From positions 1 to 64,000 of the forward strand of contig NZ_JAGGKA010000016.1 in assembly GCF_017873215.1 (NCBI RefSeq): DNA of 64,000 nucleotides, read 5' to 3'. Both the position numbers and the translations under genes were made by a program. The DNA comes from Clostridium tetanomorphum (GTDB lineage Bacteria > Bacillota > Clostridia > Clostridiales > Clostridiaceae). The notes below the pieces were generated by a model that was not told the DNA's origin, made no database searches, and saw only the letters and a list, made by a program, of their open reading frames with translations. This document shows positions 53,135-62,219 of the stretch, piece by piece. The stretch's first letter is position 1; each line of letters opens with the position of its first letter.

Positions 53135-54217
53135 ATGAACGGATTACTTTATTTAGAAGATGGAACGGTATATATAGGAGAAGGTATAGGAAAAAAAGGC
53201 ACCTCTATTGGGGAACTAGTTTTTAATACTTCTATGACAGGTTATGGAGAGATACTTACAGACCCATCTTATGCTGGGCAAATAATAAGCATGTGTTATC
53301 CGCTTATGGGAAATTATGGTGTTAATAATATTTATAACGAATCCTCTAAAGTATATGCTAAAGGACTTATAGTAAAATCTATTTGCCATGTTCCTTCAAA
53401 CCATTTAAGTGAGAAAAATTTAGATGAATTCTTAAAGGAAAAGGGGGTAGTCGGAATATCTGGAGTAGATACCAGAAGTATAACTAAGAAAATACGTGAA
53501 TTAGGAGCAATGAAATGTATCATATCCAATGAAAATTTACCTCTTTATAAGATAAAAGAAAAAATGAAATCTATATCGAATAAGGACTTAGTTAAAGAAG
53601 TAAGCATAAATTGTGTAAGACACATAAAGGGAGAAGAATTAAAAGTAGCAATATTAGATTTTGGTATAAAAAAGAGTATAATAAAAAACTTGGTAGAAAG
53701 AAAATGTGATATTACTATGTTTCCATATAATTCTTCCTATGAAGAAATTATGAGCATTAATCCTAATGGCATTCTATTAAGTAATGGACCAGGAGATCCA
53801 AAAGAATTAAAGGAAAGTATAGAAGTGGTGAAAAAATTTATAGGTAAAATACCTATATTTGGTATATGTTTAGGACATCAAATATTGACTTTATCTTTAG
53901 GTGGAGATACTTATAAAATGAAATTTGGACATAGAGGTGGCAATCATGGAGTTTATAACATTGAAAAAGATAAAGCTTATATAACATCACAAAATCATGG
54001 ATATGCAGTAAAGAAAGAAAGCTTAGATAACTTAGATTTAATTATTACCCATGTAAATTTAAATGATGACACTGTTGAAGGAATAAAACATAAGAAATTT
54101 CCTATTTTTTCTGTACAATTTCATCCAGAAGGAGCTCCAGGACCTACAGATACTTCTTATTTATTTGACGAATTTATTAATAACATGCTAGGAGATGATA
54201 CAAATGCCATTGAATAA
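53135..54217 (+). CDS. carA: Carbamoyl-phosphate synthase small subunit
   Basis: This is the glutaminase subunit that feeds ammonia to CarB. The 360-residue protein has an N-terminal CPSase domain (LVFNTSMTGYGEILTDPSYA near residue 28) and a C-terminal class I glutaminase. The nucleophile Cys is in PIFGICLGHQIL near residue 240, and FSVQFHPEGAPGPTDT near 325 holds the His-Glu pair. AAAGAGGG precedes ATG 53135. The end overlaps carB by 14 bases. Confidence 0.96.
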   Translation: MNGLLYLEDGTVYIGEGIGKKGTSIGELVFNTSMTGYGEILTDPSYAGQIISMCYPLMGNYGVNNIYNESSKVYAKGLIVKSICHVPSNHLSEKNLDEFLKEKGVVGISGVDTRSITKKIRELGAMKCIISNENLPLYKIKEKMKSISNKDLVKEVSINCVRHIKGEELKVAILDFGIKKSIIKNLVERKCDITMFPYNSSYEEIMSINPNGILLSNGPGDPKELKESIEVVKKFIGKIPIFGICLGHQILTLSLGGDTYKMKFGHRGGNHGVYNIEKDKAYITSQNHGYAVKKESLDNLDLIITHVNLNDDTVEGIKHKKFPIFSVQFHPEGAPGPTDTSYLFDEFINNMLGDDTNAIE

Positions 54218-57200
54218 AGATATAAATAAAGTTTTAATAATAGGTTCTGGACCTATAATAATTGGGCAAGCGGCTGAATTTGATTATTCAGGAACTCAAG
54301 CTTGTGAAGCTATTAAGGAAGAAGGAATAGAAACAATACTTGTAAATAGTAATCCGGCTACTATTATGACAGATGAACATATAGCTGATAAAACTTATAT
54401 AGAACCTTTAACAGTTGACTGTTTAGAAAATATTTTGAAAAAAGAAAGGCCTTATGGAATTCTAGCAGGGTTTGGAGGACAAACAGCTTTAAACATTGCT
54501 ATGGAATTAAAAAGTTTAGGAATATTAGACAAATATGGAGTAAAGCTTTTAGGAATAAAGGAGGAAGCTATAAAGAAAGCGGAGGATAGAGAAGAATTTA
54601 AAAATCTTATGAAAGAAATAGGGGAGCCTATTCCTGTAAGTACAATTGCTAACAATTTGGAACAGTGTAAGAGATTTGTAGAGAAAGAGGGTTTTCCTGT
54701 TATTATAAGACCAGCGTTTACTTTAGGTGGCACTGGAGGGGGAATTGTATCTAATTATGATGAGCTTACAAAAGGATGCAAAAAAGGATTAGAGGAAAGT
54801 CCTATAGGGCAAATTCTTTTAGAACAAAGTGTAGGTGGATGGAAGGAAATAGAATATGAAGTTATAAGAGATGGTAAAGATAATTCTATGGTGGTTTGTA
54901 ATATGGAAAATATAGATCCTGTAAGTATTCATACAGGAGATAGCATAGTTGTAGCTCCATCTCAGACATTAAGTAATGAAGAATATCAAATGTTAAGGAA
55001 TGCATCCCTAAAGATTATTAAAAGTTTAAAAATTGAAGGAGGGTGTAATGTTCAGTTTGCTCTCCATCCTAAAGAAAATAGATATATAGTTATAGAAGTA
55101 AATCCTAGAGTTAGTAGGTCAAGTTCTTTAGCGTCAAAAGCAGCAGGTTATCCTATTGCAAAGATTGCGGCAAAAATTGCATTGGGATATAGTCTAAATG
55201 AATTAAAAAACTATGTAACAGGAAATTCTAGTGCATTTTTTGAACCAGCTCTAGATTATTGTGTAGTTAAAATACCAAAGTGGCCTTTTGATAAGTTCAG
55301 AAGTGCTAATAGAACTTTAGGAACTCAGATGAAAGCTACAGGAGAAGTTATGGCTATTGATAGATGCTTTGAAAGTGCTCTGTTAAAGGGAGTTATAAGT
55401 TTAGAAGGAGAGATTATAGGATTAAGTCTGCCGAGTTTATCTATTATTTCAGAGGAAGAAATAATAGATAAAATTAAGCTTTCTGATGATGAAAGATTAT
55501 TTGCTATAGCTGAAGGAATTAGAAAAGGATTAAAAATAGAAGAAATTCATGAAATTACAAAAATAGATAAATGGTTTTTAAATAAAATAGAAAATATTAT
55601 TAATATGGAAAAACAGCTTATAAATAATGTTCCAAATATAAATTTAATTCATAAAGCAGAAACTATGGGATTTACAGATGAATATATATGTAAATTAATA
55701 GGTATAGATAGAGAAAATTTAGAGAAAATTAAAAGTGTAAATAATATAAAGCCTGTATATAAGATGGTGGATACCTGTAGCGGAGAGTTTTTATCAAATA
55801 CACCTTATTATTATTCATGCTATGATAATGAAAGTGATAATATAATAACTAAAAATAAGAAAATATTAGTTATAGGATCAGGGCCTATAAGAATAGGACA
55901 AGGTATAGAGTTTGATTATTGCTGTGTTCATGGAGTATGGGCGATTAAAAGAGAAGGATATGAAGCTATAATAATCAATAATAATCCAGAAACAGTTAGT
56001 ACAGATTTTGATGTGGCAGATAAACTTTATTTTGATCCTTTATATATAGATGATGTGATGAATGTAATAAGAGAAGAAAATGTTGAAGGAGTAATTGTTC
56101 AATTCGGAGGGCAAACTGCTATAAATTTATGTAAAAAGCTAAAGTCAAAGGGGATAAATATATTAGGAACCTGTTTTGATTCCATAGATTTAGCAGAGGA
56201 TAGAGATAAGTTTAGAAGCTTTTTAAATAAATTAGAAATTAACACTCCAATAGGAGCAGCAGTAACAAATTTAGATGAAGTGGATAATTTAATACAAAGT
56301 ATAGGATTCCCTCTAATTGTAAGGCCATCCTATGTAATAGGTGGAAGAGCTATGCAAGTATTTTATCATAAAGAAAATTTGTATAAATATTTAAAAGAAG
56401 AGGTGAATTTATCCAAAGAGCATCCTGTTCTTATAGATAAATATATAAAAGCAATTGAAATAGAAGTTGATGGAATATGTGATGGAGAAAATGTTTTAAT
56501 ACCTGGAATTATGGAGCATGTAGAAAAAACAGGAGTACATTCAGGAGATAGTATAAGTATATATCCACCTATAAGCTTAGATAATAATGTTTTAGAGAAG
56601 ATTGAATATTATACTTGGAGAATATCAAAAGCTTTAGATATTAAGGGACTTATAAATATACAGTATGCTTATGATGGTAAGGAAATTTATGTAATTGAAG
56701 TTAATCCTAGAGCATCTAGAACAGTTCCTATATTGAGCAAAATAACGGGAATACCTATGGTAGATTTAGCTGTAGAGATAATGCTTGGAAAAACCTTAAA
56801 AGAATTAAATTATCCTATAGGAATTTATAGAAATGAAAAATTTTATGCAGTAAAAATGCCTATATTTTCCACAAAGAAATTAGCAGGAGTGGATATTGCT
56901 TTAGGACCAGAAATGAAGTCTACAGGAGAAGTACTAGGAATAGATTTTGATTTAAATGTGGCTATTTACAAAGCCTTTAAGGCTTCAGGAACTGATATTA
57001 TAAGTTGTGGAAATATGTATGTATCATTGAATAATAAGGATAAAGAAGAAGGAGTTAATATAATTAAAGAATATGAGAAATTAGGATTTAATATATTTGC
57101 ATCTTATAAAACTTATGAATATTTAAATTATAATAAAATAAAATGCAAATTAATAGATATACAAGAAGCCATAAATGATATGAAAAACAAGGCATTTAAT

Positions 57201-57392
57201 TTAATAATAAATACTGCAAGTGTTGGAAATAATAAAAACACAAAAGGATTTAAATTAAGAAGAAAAGCCATAGAAAATAATATAAGTATTTTTACTTCTT
57301 TAGATACGGCAAAAGCTTATATTAGAGCAATACAGGTTAAAAGAGAAGAAAAAAGTATTAATTGTAGCACCTTAATGGAATATAGAAAGTAA
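54204..57392 (+). CDS. carB: Carbamoyl-phosphate synthase large subunit
   Basis: This 1062-residue subunit carries two ATP-grasp halves that make carboxyphosphate and then carbamoyl phosphate for arginine and pyrimidines. Both halves start with the repeated IGSGPIIIGQAAEFDYSG and IGSGPIRIGQGIEFDYC motifs (about residues 13 and 555). A C-terminal MGS-like allosteric domain begins near 935. ATG 54204 follows AGGAG at 54190-54194; ATG 54195 lies right after that site. It is coupled to carA by overlap. Confidence 0.95.
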   Translation: MPLNKDINKVLIIGSGPIIIGQAAEFDYSGTQACEAIKEEGIETILVNSNPATIMTDEHIADKTYIEPLTVDCLENILKKERPYGILAGFGGQTALNIAMELKSLGILDKYGVKLLGIKEEAIKKAEDREEFKNLMKEIGEPIPVSTIANNLEQCKRFVEKEGFPVIIRPAFTLGGTGGGIVSNYDELTKGCKKGLEESPIGQILLEQSVGGWKEIEYEVIRDGKDNSMVVCNMENIDPVSIHTGDSIVVAPSQTLSNEEYQMLRNASLKIIKSLKIEGGCNVQFALHPKENRYIVIEVNPRVSRSSSLASKAAGYPIAKIAAKIALGYSLNELKNYVTGNSSAFFEPALDYCVVKIPKWPFDKFRSANRTLGTQMKATGEVMAIDRCFESALLKGVISLEGEIIGLSLPSLSIISEEEIIDKIKLSDDERLFAIAEGIRKGLKIEEIHEITKIDKWFLNKIENIINMEKQLINNVPNINLIHKAETMGFTDEYICKLIGIDRENLEKIKSVNNIKPVYKMVDTCSGEFLSNTPYYYSCYDNESDNIITKNKKILVIGSGPIRIGQGIEFDYCCVHGVWAIKREGYEAIIINNNPETVSTDFDVADKLYFDPLYIDDVMNVIREENVEGVIVQFGGQTAINLCKKLKSKGINILGTCFDSIDLAEDRDKFRSFLNKLEINTPIGAAVTNLDEVDNLIQSIGFPLIVRPSYVIGGRAMQVFYHKENLYKYLKEEVNLSKEHPVLIDKYIKAIEIEVDGICDGENVLIPGIMEHVEKTGVHSGDSISIYPPISLDNNVLEKIEYYTWRISKALDIKGLINIQYAYDGKEIYVIEVNPRASRTVPILSKITGIPMVDLAVEIMLGKTLKELNYPIGIYRNEKFYAVKMPIFSTKKLAGVDIALGPEMKSTGEVLGIDFDLNVAIYKAFKASGTDIISCGNMYVSLNNKDKEEGVNIIKEYEKLGFNIFASYKTYEYLNYNKIKCKLIDIQEAINDMKNKAFNLIINTASVGNNKNTKGFKLRRKAIENNISIFTSLDTAKAYIRAIQVKREEKSINCSTLMEYRK

Positions 57393-57410
57393 TTAATAAA
57401 AGGTTAAATA

Positions 57411-57439
57411 TTGACATAAATCTTTTTTTAAATTATAAT
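57411..57439 (+). promoter_or_regulatory. Promoter of the alaS T-box transcript
   Basis: TTGACA (57411-57416), a 17-base spacer, then TATAAT (57434-57439): a perfect consensus promoter. Confidence 0.85.
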
Positions 57440-57445
57440 TTTTAT

Positions 57446-57656
57446 CAAAATGAATATTTTAGTGATGAAAAAAAGGAGTAAATACAGGATTATCATTTAG
57501 AGAGGAAGTGGTGGGTGCAAACTTCTTGGTAATGGTATTGAAGCTGTTTTGGAGCTAAGTAATATAGAAGAGGTATAAGTTTACAACTTATATAATTAGG
57601 GTGGTACCGCGGAGAAGCTTTCGTCCCTTATAGGGAATAAGGCTTCTTTTTGATTT
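57446..57656 (+). promoter_or_regulatory. T-box leader for alaS (tRNA-Ala responsive)
   Basis: The 14-base T-box AGGGTGGTACCGCG is at 57598-57611. Its TGGT would pair with an ACCA tRNA end. A CGTCCCT at 57622-57628 can pair with the AGGG side to form the antiterminator. The competing terminator uses AGAAGC and GCTTCT with an inner TCCCT/AGGGA, ending in five T near 57656. Stem I lies at about 57490-57560. GCT at 57543-57545 is the likely alanine specifier. Uncharged tRNA-Ala would allow read-through into alaS. Confidence 0.9.
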
Positions 57657-57740
57657 TAAAAACATTTTGCATAGTTATATCGGGAAAATTTCCCAAACTA
57701 TCAATTTAAAATAATAGACTAAAAAATGGAGGAGATACAT

Positions 57741-60380
57741 ATGAAAGAAATGGGCTTAAATGAAATTAGAGAAGCTTATTTAAAATTTTTCGAAAGCAAG
57801 GAACATCTAAGATTAGGAAGTTTTCCACTAGTGCCTAAGAATGATAACAGTTTGCTACTAATAAATGCAGGTATGGCACCACTTAAACCTTATTTTACTG
57901 GAGTTCAAACTCCACCAAAAAAAAGAATTACTACTTGTCAAAAATGTATAAGAACTGGTGATATTGAAAATGTAGGTAAGACCTCAAGACATGGTACCTT
58001 TTTTGAAATGTTGGGGAACTTTTCTTTTGGAGATTATTTTAAAAATGAAATTATTCCATGGGCTTGGGAATTTGTAACAGATATATTAAAGCTTCCAAAG
58101 GATAAATTATATGTAACTATTTATTTAGATGATGATGAAGCTTATGAAATATGGACTAAATCTACAGACATTGATCCAGCTAGAATATTTAGATTAGGAA
58201 AAGAAGATAATTTTTGGGAAATAGGACAGGGACCTTGTGGACCATGTTCTGAAATACATTTTGATAGAGGAGCAGGAAAAATAACTACTTTAGAGGAATT
58301 TGTAAAAGCAGGCGATGAAGATAAAGTAGTTGAATTTTGGAATCTTGTATTTACACAATTTGATAAAGATGAAGATGGAAATTATAATAGACTTGCCCAT
58401 CCTAATATAGATACAGGAATGGGACTTGAAAGAATGGCTACTATAATGCAAGGAAAACAAAGTATATTTGAAGTAGATACTATAAGAGCTATTTTAGATG
58501 AAATAAGCAAGGTATCAGGTGTAGAATATGGTAAGAATAAAATAAGCGATATATCTTTAAGAGTAATAACTGATCATGTAAGAAGTGTAACTTTTATGAT
58601 TTCTGATGGAATATTACCTTCAAATGAAGGAAGAGGATATGTTCTAAGAAGATTGCTTAGAAGAGCGGCAAGACATGGAAGATTATTGGGTATAAAAAAT
58701 ACTTTCCTTTATAATATTTGTGACGTAGTAATTAAGAATTCTTCTGAAGCTTACCCAGAATTAAAAGAAAAAGAAGAGTATATAAAGAAAGTTATAAAAC
58801 TAGAAGAAGAAAGATTTGCTGAAACTATAGATGGTGGAATTCAAATTTTAAATGAATATATACATGATTTAGAAAAAGAAGGAAAAAAGGTTCTTCAGGG
58901 AGATAAAGCTTTTAAATTATATGATACTTATGGTTTTCCATTAGAGTTAACTCAAGAAATATTAGAAGAAAAAAATATAGAAGTAGATATAAAAGCTTTT
59001 AATAAAGAAATGGAAGAGCAGAGACGAAGAGCTAGAGCAGCTCGTGGAGAATCAAACTATATGGGAGCAGAAGATACTGTATTAAATAAGCTTCCAAAGG
59101 AACTAGAAACTATATTTGTAGGATATGATTCATTAAAAGAAGATTCAAAGGTTAGTTTAATAGTAAATGGTGAAGAATTTGTTGATTATTTAAATTCAGG
59201 AGAAGAAGGCGTAGTTGTAGTAGAGAAAACTCCATTTTATGCAGAAATGGGAGGACAAATAGGAGATACTGGGATAATAGTTGGCAAAGATGGAAAAGCT
59301 CAGGTTACTGGATGTAAAAAGAATATAGCTGGAAAAGTGCTTCATTTTGTAAAAGTTATAGAAGGAAAGATATTAAAAGATGAAACTGTTACTCTAGAAG
59401 TAGAAGCATTAAGAAGAAATAAAATAAGAAAAAATCATACTGCAACTCATATGTTACATACAGCATTAAAAACAGTTTTAGGAGAACATGTGGCACAATC
59501 AGGATCTTTTGTAGATGATGAAAGACTAAGATTTGATTTTAGTCATTTCCAAGGATTGACTAAAGAAGAATTAAAAGAAGTTGAAAGATTAGTAAATGAA
59601 AAAATAATGGAAGTATGTAATGTAGAGACAAAAGTAATGGATATAGAAGAAGCAAAGAAAAGTGGAGCTACAGCATTATTTGATGATAAGTATACAGAAG
59701 AAGTTAGAGTTGTATGTATAGGTGACTTTAGTAAGGAACTTTGTGGAGGAACTCATGTTAAAAATTCTGGAGAAATAGGATTATTTAAAATAATATCAGA
59801 ATCTGGGGTAGCAGCAGGAATAAGAAGAATTGAGGCAGTAACTGGAGTAAATGCTATAAATTATATAGAAGAAAAAGAAAATATATTAAATAATGTAGCA
59901 GATGTTTTAAGATGTGGAGAAAAGGATATAATAAATAAAGTAAACTCACAAATAGTTGAGATGAAAAATAAAGATAAAGAAATAAATGAGTTAAAAGCTA
60001 AACTTGCTAGTGGTGCAGAAGATGAGCTGCTAAACAATATAAAAGAAGTAAATGGGGTTAAATTGGTAACAGGAGCATTAAAAGATATAGATGGAAATGC
60101 ATTAAGAGATTTAGCAGATAAACTTCGCGATAAAATAGGAGAAGGCTTAGTTGTACTTGGAAGTGTTAATGAAGGAAAAGTTCAATTTGTGGCTATGGCT
60201 TCAAAGGAAGCAGTATCAAAAGGAGCACATTGTGGTAAAATTATAAAAGAAGTTGCAACAATCGCTGGAGGTGGCGGCGGTGGAAGACCAGATATGGCTC
60301 AAGCAGGAGGAAAACTTCCAGAAAAATTAGAAGAAGCTATGGGAAAAGTTGAGTCTATAATGGCAACTTTAGTAAAGTAG
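57741..60380 (+). CDS. alaS: Alanyl-tRNA synthetase
   Basis: AlaRS charges tRNA-Ala. The 879-residue protein has the class II core ([19 protein letters not shown] near residue 26 and TGMGLERMA near 236). The editing domain has the zinc-type pair [10 protein letters not shown] near 568 and CGGTH near 668. A C-terminal DHHA1 domain ends with a Gly-rich [18 protein letters not shown] 57741 follows GGAGGAG by six bases; an ATG at 57726 overlaps that site. Expression is controlled by the T-box leader. Confidence 0.97.
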   Translation: MKEMGLNEIREAYLKFFESKEHLRLGSFPLVPKNDNSLLLINAGMAPLKPYFTGVQTPPKKRITTCQKCIRTGDIENVGKTSRHGTFFEMLGNFSFGDYFKNEIIPWAWEFVTDILKLPKDKLYVTIYLDDDEAYEIWTKSTDIDPARIFRLGKEDNFWEIGQGPCGPCSEIHFDRGAGKITTLEEFVKAGDEDKVVEFWNLVFTQFDKDEDGNYNRLAHPNIDTGMGLERMATIMQGKQSIFEVDTIRAILDEISKVSGVEYGKNKISDISLRVITDHVRSVTFMISDGILPSNEGRGYVLRRLLRRAARHGRLLGIKNTFLYNICDVVIKNSSEAYPELKEKEEYIKKVIKLEEERFAETIDGGIQILNEYIHDLEKEGKKVLQGDKAFKLYDTYGFPLELTQEILEEKNIEVDIKAFNKEMEEQRRRARAARGESNYMGAEDTVLNKLPKELETIFVGYDSLKEDSKVSLIVNGEEFVDYLNSGEEGVVVVEKTPFYAEMGGQIGDTGIIVGKDGKAQVTGCKKNIAGKVLHFVKVIEGKILKDETVTLEVEALRRNKIRKNHTATHMLHTALKTVLGEHVAQSGSFVDDERLRFDFSHFQGLTKEELKEVERLVNEKIMEVCNVETKVMDIEEAKKSGATALFDDKYTEEVRVVCIGDFSKELCGGTHVKNSGEIGLFKIISESGVAAGIRRIEAVTGVNAINYIEEKENILNNVADVLRCGEKDIINKVNSQIVEMKNKDKEINELKAKLASGAEDELLNNIKEVNGVKLVTGALKDIDGNALRDLADKLRDKIGEGLVVLGSVNEGKVQFVAMASKEAVSKGAHCGKIIKEVATIAGGGGGGRPDMAQAGGKLPEKLEEAMGKVESIMATLVK

Positions 60381-60495
60381 TGTACAATTCATAAAATATG
60401 TTTTATAATATAACTAAAGGTAACATTTATATAGCATTTAAATTTTAAGAAAAATTATTAATATTATATATAAATTTAACTAGAAAGTTTAAAAA

Positions 60496-60535
60496 AAGGA
60501 AAAGTATGAGAGTTATAGTGGTCCCTTAACTCTCA
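60496..60535 (+). promoter_or_regulatory. Candidate leader peptide and hairpin before ireB
   Basis: AAGGA (60496-60500), five bases, then ATG 60506 opens a short frame MRVIVVP with stop TAA at 60527. Inside it TGAGAGTTA (60507-60515) pairs perfectly with TAACTCTCA (60527-60535). A ribosome on the short frame would cover the hairpin. No T-run follows, so effects on translation or RNA stability are more likely than termination. Confidence 0.4.
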
Positions 60536-60576
60536 ACTGTAATCTATATAATATGGAACAGTGGGGTGAAGAAATA

Positions 60577-60828
60577 ATGGGGAATGATAATACTATACAA
60601 TTTGATGTATTGAAGAGTAAAAAGGATTTAACTAAGGAAATTCTTACTCAAGTTTATGACTCCTTAAAAGAAAAAGGATATAATCCTGTTAATCAAATGG
60701 TAGGATATTTAATTTCAGGAGATCCTACATATATTACAAATTTTAATGGAGCAAGAGCTTTAGTTAGAAAATTAGAGAGAGATGAGATTTTAGAAGAAGT
60801 AATAAAAAACTATTTAGGGATAAAGTAA
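60577..60828 (+). CDS. ireB: IreB-family regulatory phosphoprotein (UPF0297)
   Basis: This 83-residue protein belongs to the family of Enterococcus IreB, a substrate of the PASTA kinase IreK that affects cell-envelope stress and cephalosporin tolerance. The sequence [19 protein letters not shown] near residue 34 and [17 protein letters not shown] near 57 are characteristic. ATG 60577 follows GGGGTGA; an ATG at 60553 has no ribosome site. It lies before ruvX and DUF1292, an order conserved in Firmicutes. Confidence 0.9.
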   Translation: MGNDNTIQFDVLKSKKDLTKEILTQVYDSLKEKGYNPVNQMVGYLISGDPTYITNFNGARALVRKLERDEILEEVIKNYLGIK

Positions 60829-60855
60829 AAAAATGCCCTTAAGGGCATTTTTACT
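60829..60855 (+). terminator. Hairpin between ireB and ruvX
   Basis: AAAAATGCCCTT and AAGGGCATTTTT form a perfect palindrome at 60829-60852. It may attenuate read-through into ruvX, as no separate ruvX promoter is obvious. Confidence 0.65.
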
Positions 60856-60886
60856 TTTAAATTGAGCATAATAAAAGGAGAAGATA

Positions 60887-61297
60887 ATGAGAATATTAGG
60901 ACTAGATATAGGAGATAGGACTATTGGGGTTGCTTTAAGTGACCCGTTGGGATTAACAGCTCAAGGAATAACTACTATAAGAAGAAAAGGTATAGAAAAT
61001 GATTTAGAAGAATTAAAAAATATATGTGCTCAATATGGAGTGGAAAAAATAGTTGCAGGATTACCTAAAAATATGAATGGTACTATGGGACCACAAAGCG
61101 AAAAAGTTTTGGAGTTTTGTGATATTTTAAAAGAGAGAATTCCCTTAGAAATAATAATGTGGGATGAAAGACTTACTACTGTGGCTGCACATAAAGCTAT
61201 GCTTGAAGCAGATTTATCTCGTTCGAAGCGTAAAAAGATAGTAGATAAAATTGCAGCTACATATATATTGCAAGGGTATTTAGATAGTATTTATTAA
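60887..61297 (+). CDS. ruvX: Holliday junction resolvase-like YqgF/RuvX
   Basis: This is a 136-residue RNase H-fold nuclease, called RuvX or YqgF. It is linked to Holliday junction resolution and to pre-16S rRNA 5'-end maturation. The opening [17 protein letters not shown] has the first catalytic Asp. [17 protein letters not shown] near residue 60 and [15 protein letters not shown] near 93 complete the active-site pattern. AAAAGGAG precedes ATG 60887. DUF1292 follows by 14 bases. Confidence 0.95.
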   Translation: MRILGLDIGDRTIGVALSDPLGLTAQGITTIRRKGIENDLEELKNICAQYGVEKIVAGLPKNMNGTMGPQSEKVLEFCDILKERIPLEIIMWDERLTTVAAHKAMLEADLSRSKRKKIVDKIAATYILQGYLDSIY

Positions 61298-61311
61298 AGA
61301 GGTGATAAAAT

Positions 61312-61581
61312 ATGGAAAATGATATTACGTCCATTGTATTAACAGATGAAGATGGTGAAGAAATAGAATTTAATGTGGTTACTAAGATGGATATAGAAGA
61401 TAAAGAATATGTAATAGTAACACCAAAACATGAAGACACAGATGAGGCAATAGCCTTAAGAATAGATAAAGATGAAGATGGAAATGATGTATTGGTTACA
61501 GTAGATGATGATCAGGAGTTTGCCATTGTTACTGAGGCATATGAAACTTTATTTGCTGAAGAAGATAGCGAATTAAACTAA
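61312..61581 (+). CDS. DUF1292 (YrzB-like) acidic protein
   Basis: This 89-residue, strongly acidic protein (many Asp and Glu) belongs to the DUF1292 family, which nearly always follows ruvX in Firmicutes. FNVVTKMDIEDKEYVIVTP near residue 20 and VDDDQEFAIVTEAYETLF near the end are typical. Its function is unknown. AGAGGTGAT precedes ATG 61312. The transcript ends at a clear hairpin. Confidence 0.92.
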   Translation: MENDITSIVLTDEDGEEIEFNVVTKMDIEDKEYVIVTPKHEDTDEAIALRIDKDEDGNDVLVTVDDDQEFAIVTEAYETLFAEEDSELN

Positions 61582-61592
61582 GTATATAATGT

Positions 61593-61630
61593 AAAAGCTA
61601 TGTTACCTATACATAGCTTTTATTATTTTT
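61593..61630 (+). terminator. Terminator after DUF1292
   Basis: AAAAGCTATG (61593-61602) pairs with CATAGCTTTT (61612-61621), then a T-rich tail. Confidence 0.8.
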
Positions 61631-61632
61631 AT

Positions 61633-61647
61633 TATTAATGATTATCA
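61633..61647 (+). promoter_or_regulatory. Putative Fur box
   Basis: TATTAAT-G-ATTATCA matches 12 of 14 conserved positions of the 7-1-7 Fur box (TGATAAT-N-ATTATCA). It lies directly upstream of the fur -35 box, which suggests autoregulation. Confidence 0.5.
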
Positions 61648-61648
61648 A

Positions 61649-61678
61649 TTGACAATATTTTGATGTTACAGTTATAAT
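61649..61678 (+). promoter_or_regulatory. Promoter of fur
   Basis: TTGACA (61649-61654), an 18-base spacer, then TATAAT (61673-61678). Confidence 0.75.
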
Positions 61679-61720
61679 TAGGTGTATCAATTTTAATATT
61701 ATATGAAATGAGGTATCCGT

Positions 61721-62179
61721 ATGGGAAAGCTTTCTTATGAAGAAATAGAAAAATTAAAAGATTCTTTAAAAGAAAAAGGATATAAACTTACTCCTCAAAG
61801 AAGAGCAATTGTAGATATAATCATTAAGAATCAAGGAAGTCATTTAACTACAGAAGAACTATATAATTTGGTAAAAAAGGAATGCCCGGAAATAGGGTTA
61901 GCAACAGTTTATAGAACAGTGCTTTTACTGGAAGAGATGGGCATAATAACAAAATTAGATTTAAACGATGGATGTAGTAGATATGAATTAGTTCATCAAG
62001 ATGAAAATCATCAGCATCATCATCTTATATGTACTGAATGCGGCAAGGTTATAGAAGTAGAAGGGGACTTACTTGATGTATTAGAAAATAATATAGAAAC
62101 AAAATATAAATTTAAAATTAAAGATCATAGTGTAAAGTTTTATGGAATATGCAGTGAATGCTCTAACGAGTTAAAATAA
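61721..62179 (+). CDS. fur: Fur-family metal-dependent repressor
   Basis: This 152-residue winged-helix regulator represses iron-uptake genes when loaded with Fe2+. The DNA-binding part has LTPQRRAIVDIII near residue 24 and LATVYRTVLLLEEMGII near 62. The metal and zinc sites include HQHHHLICTECGKV near residue 98 and YGICSEC near 142, which give two CxxC pairs. A PerR or Zur role is possible, but the HHxH motif and the Fur-like box favour Fur. It is a single gene with its own promoter; rnj follows. Confidence 0.88.
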   Translation: MGKLSYEEIEKLKDSLKEKGYKLTPQRRAIVDIIIKNQGSHLTTEELYNLVKKECPEIGLATVYRTVLLLEEMGIITKLDLNDGCSRYELVHQDENHQHHHLICTECGKVIEVEGDLLDVLENNIETKYKFKIKDHSVKFYGICSECSNELK

Positions 62180-62219
62180 TAGATGCCTAAAGTAAAAGAA
62201 TAAAAAAGGAGGGGAGAAA

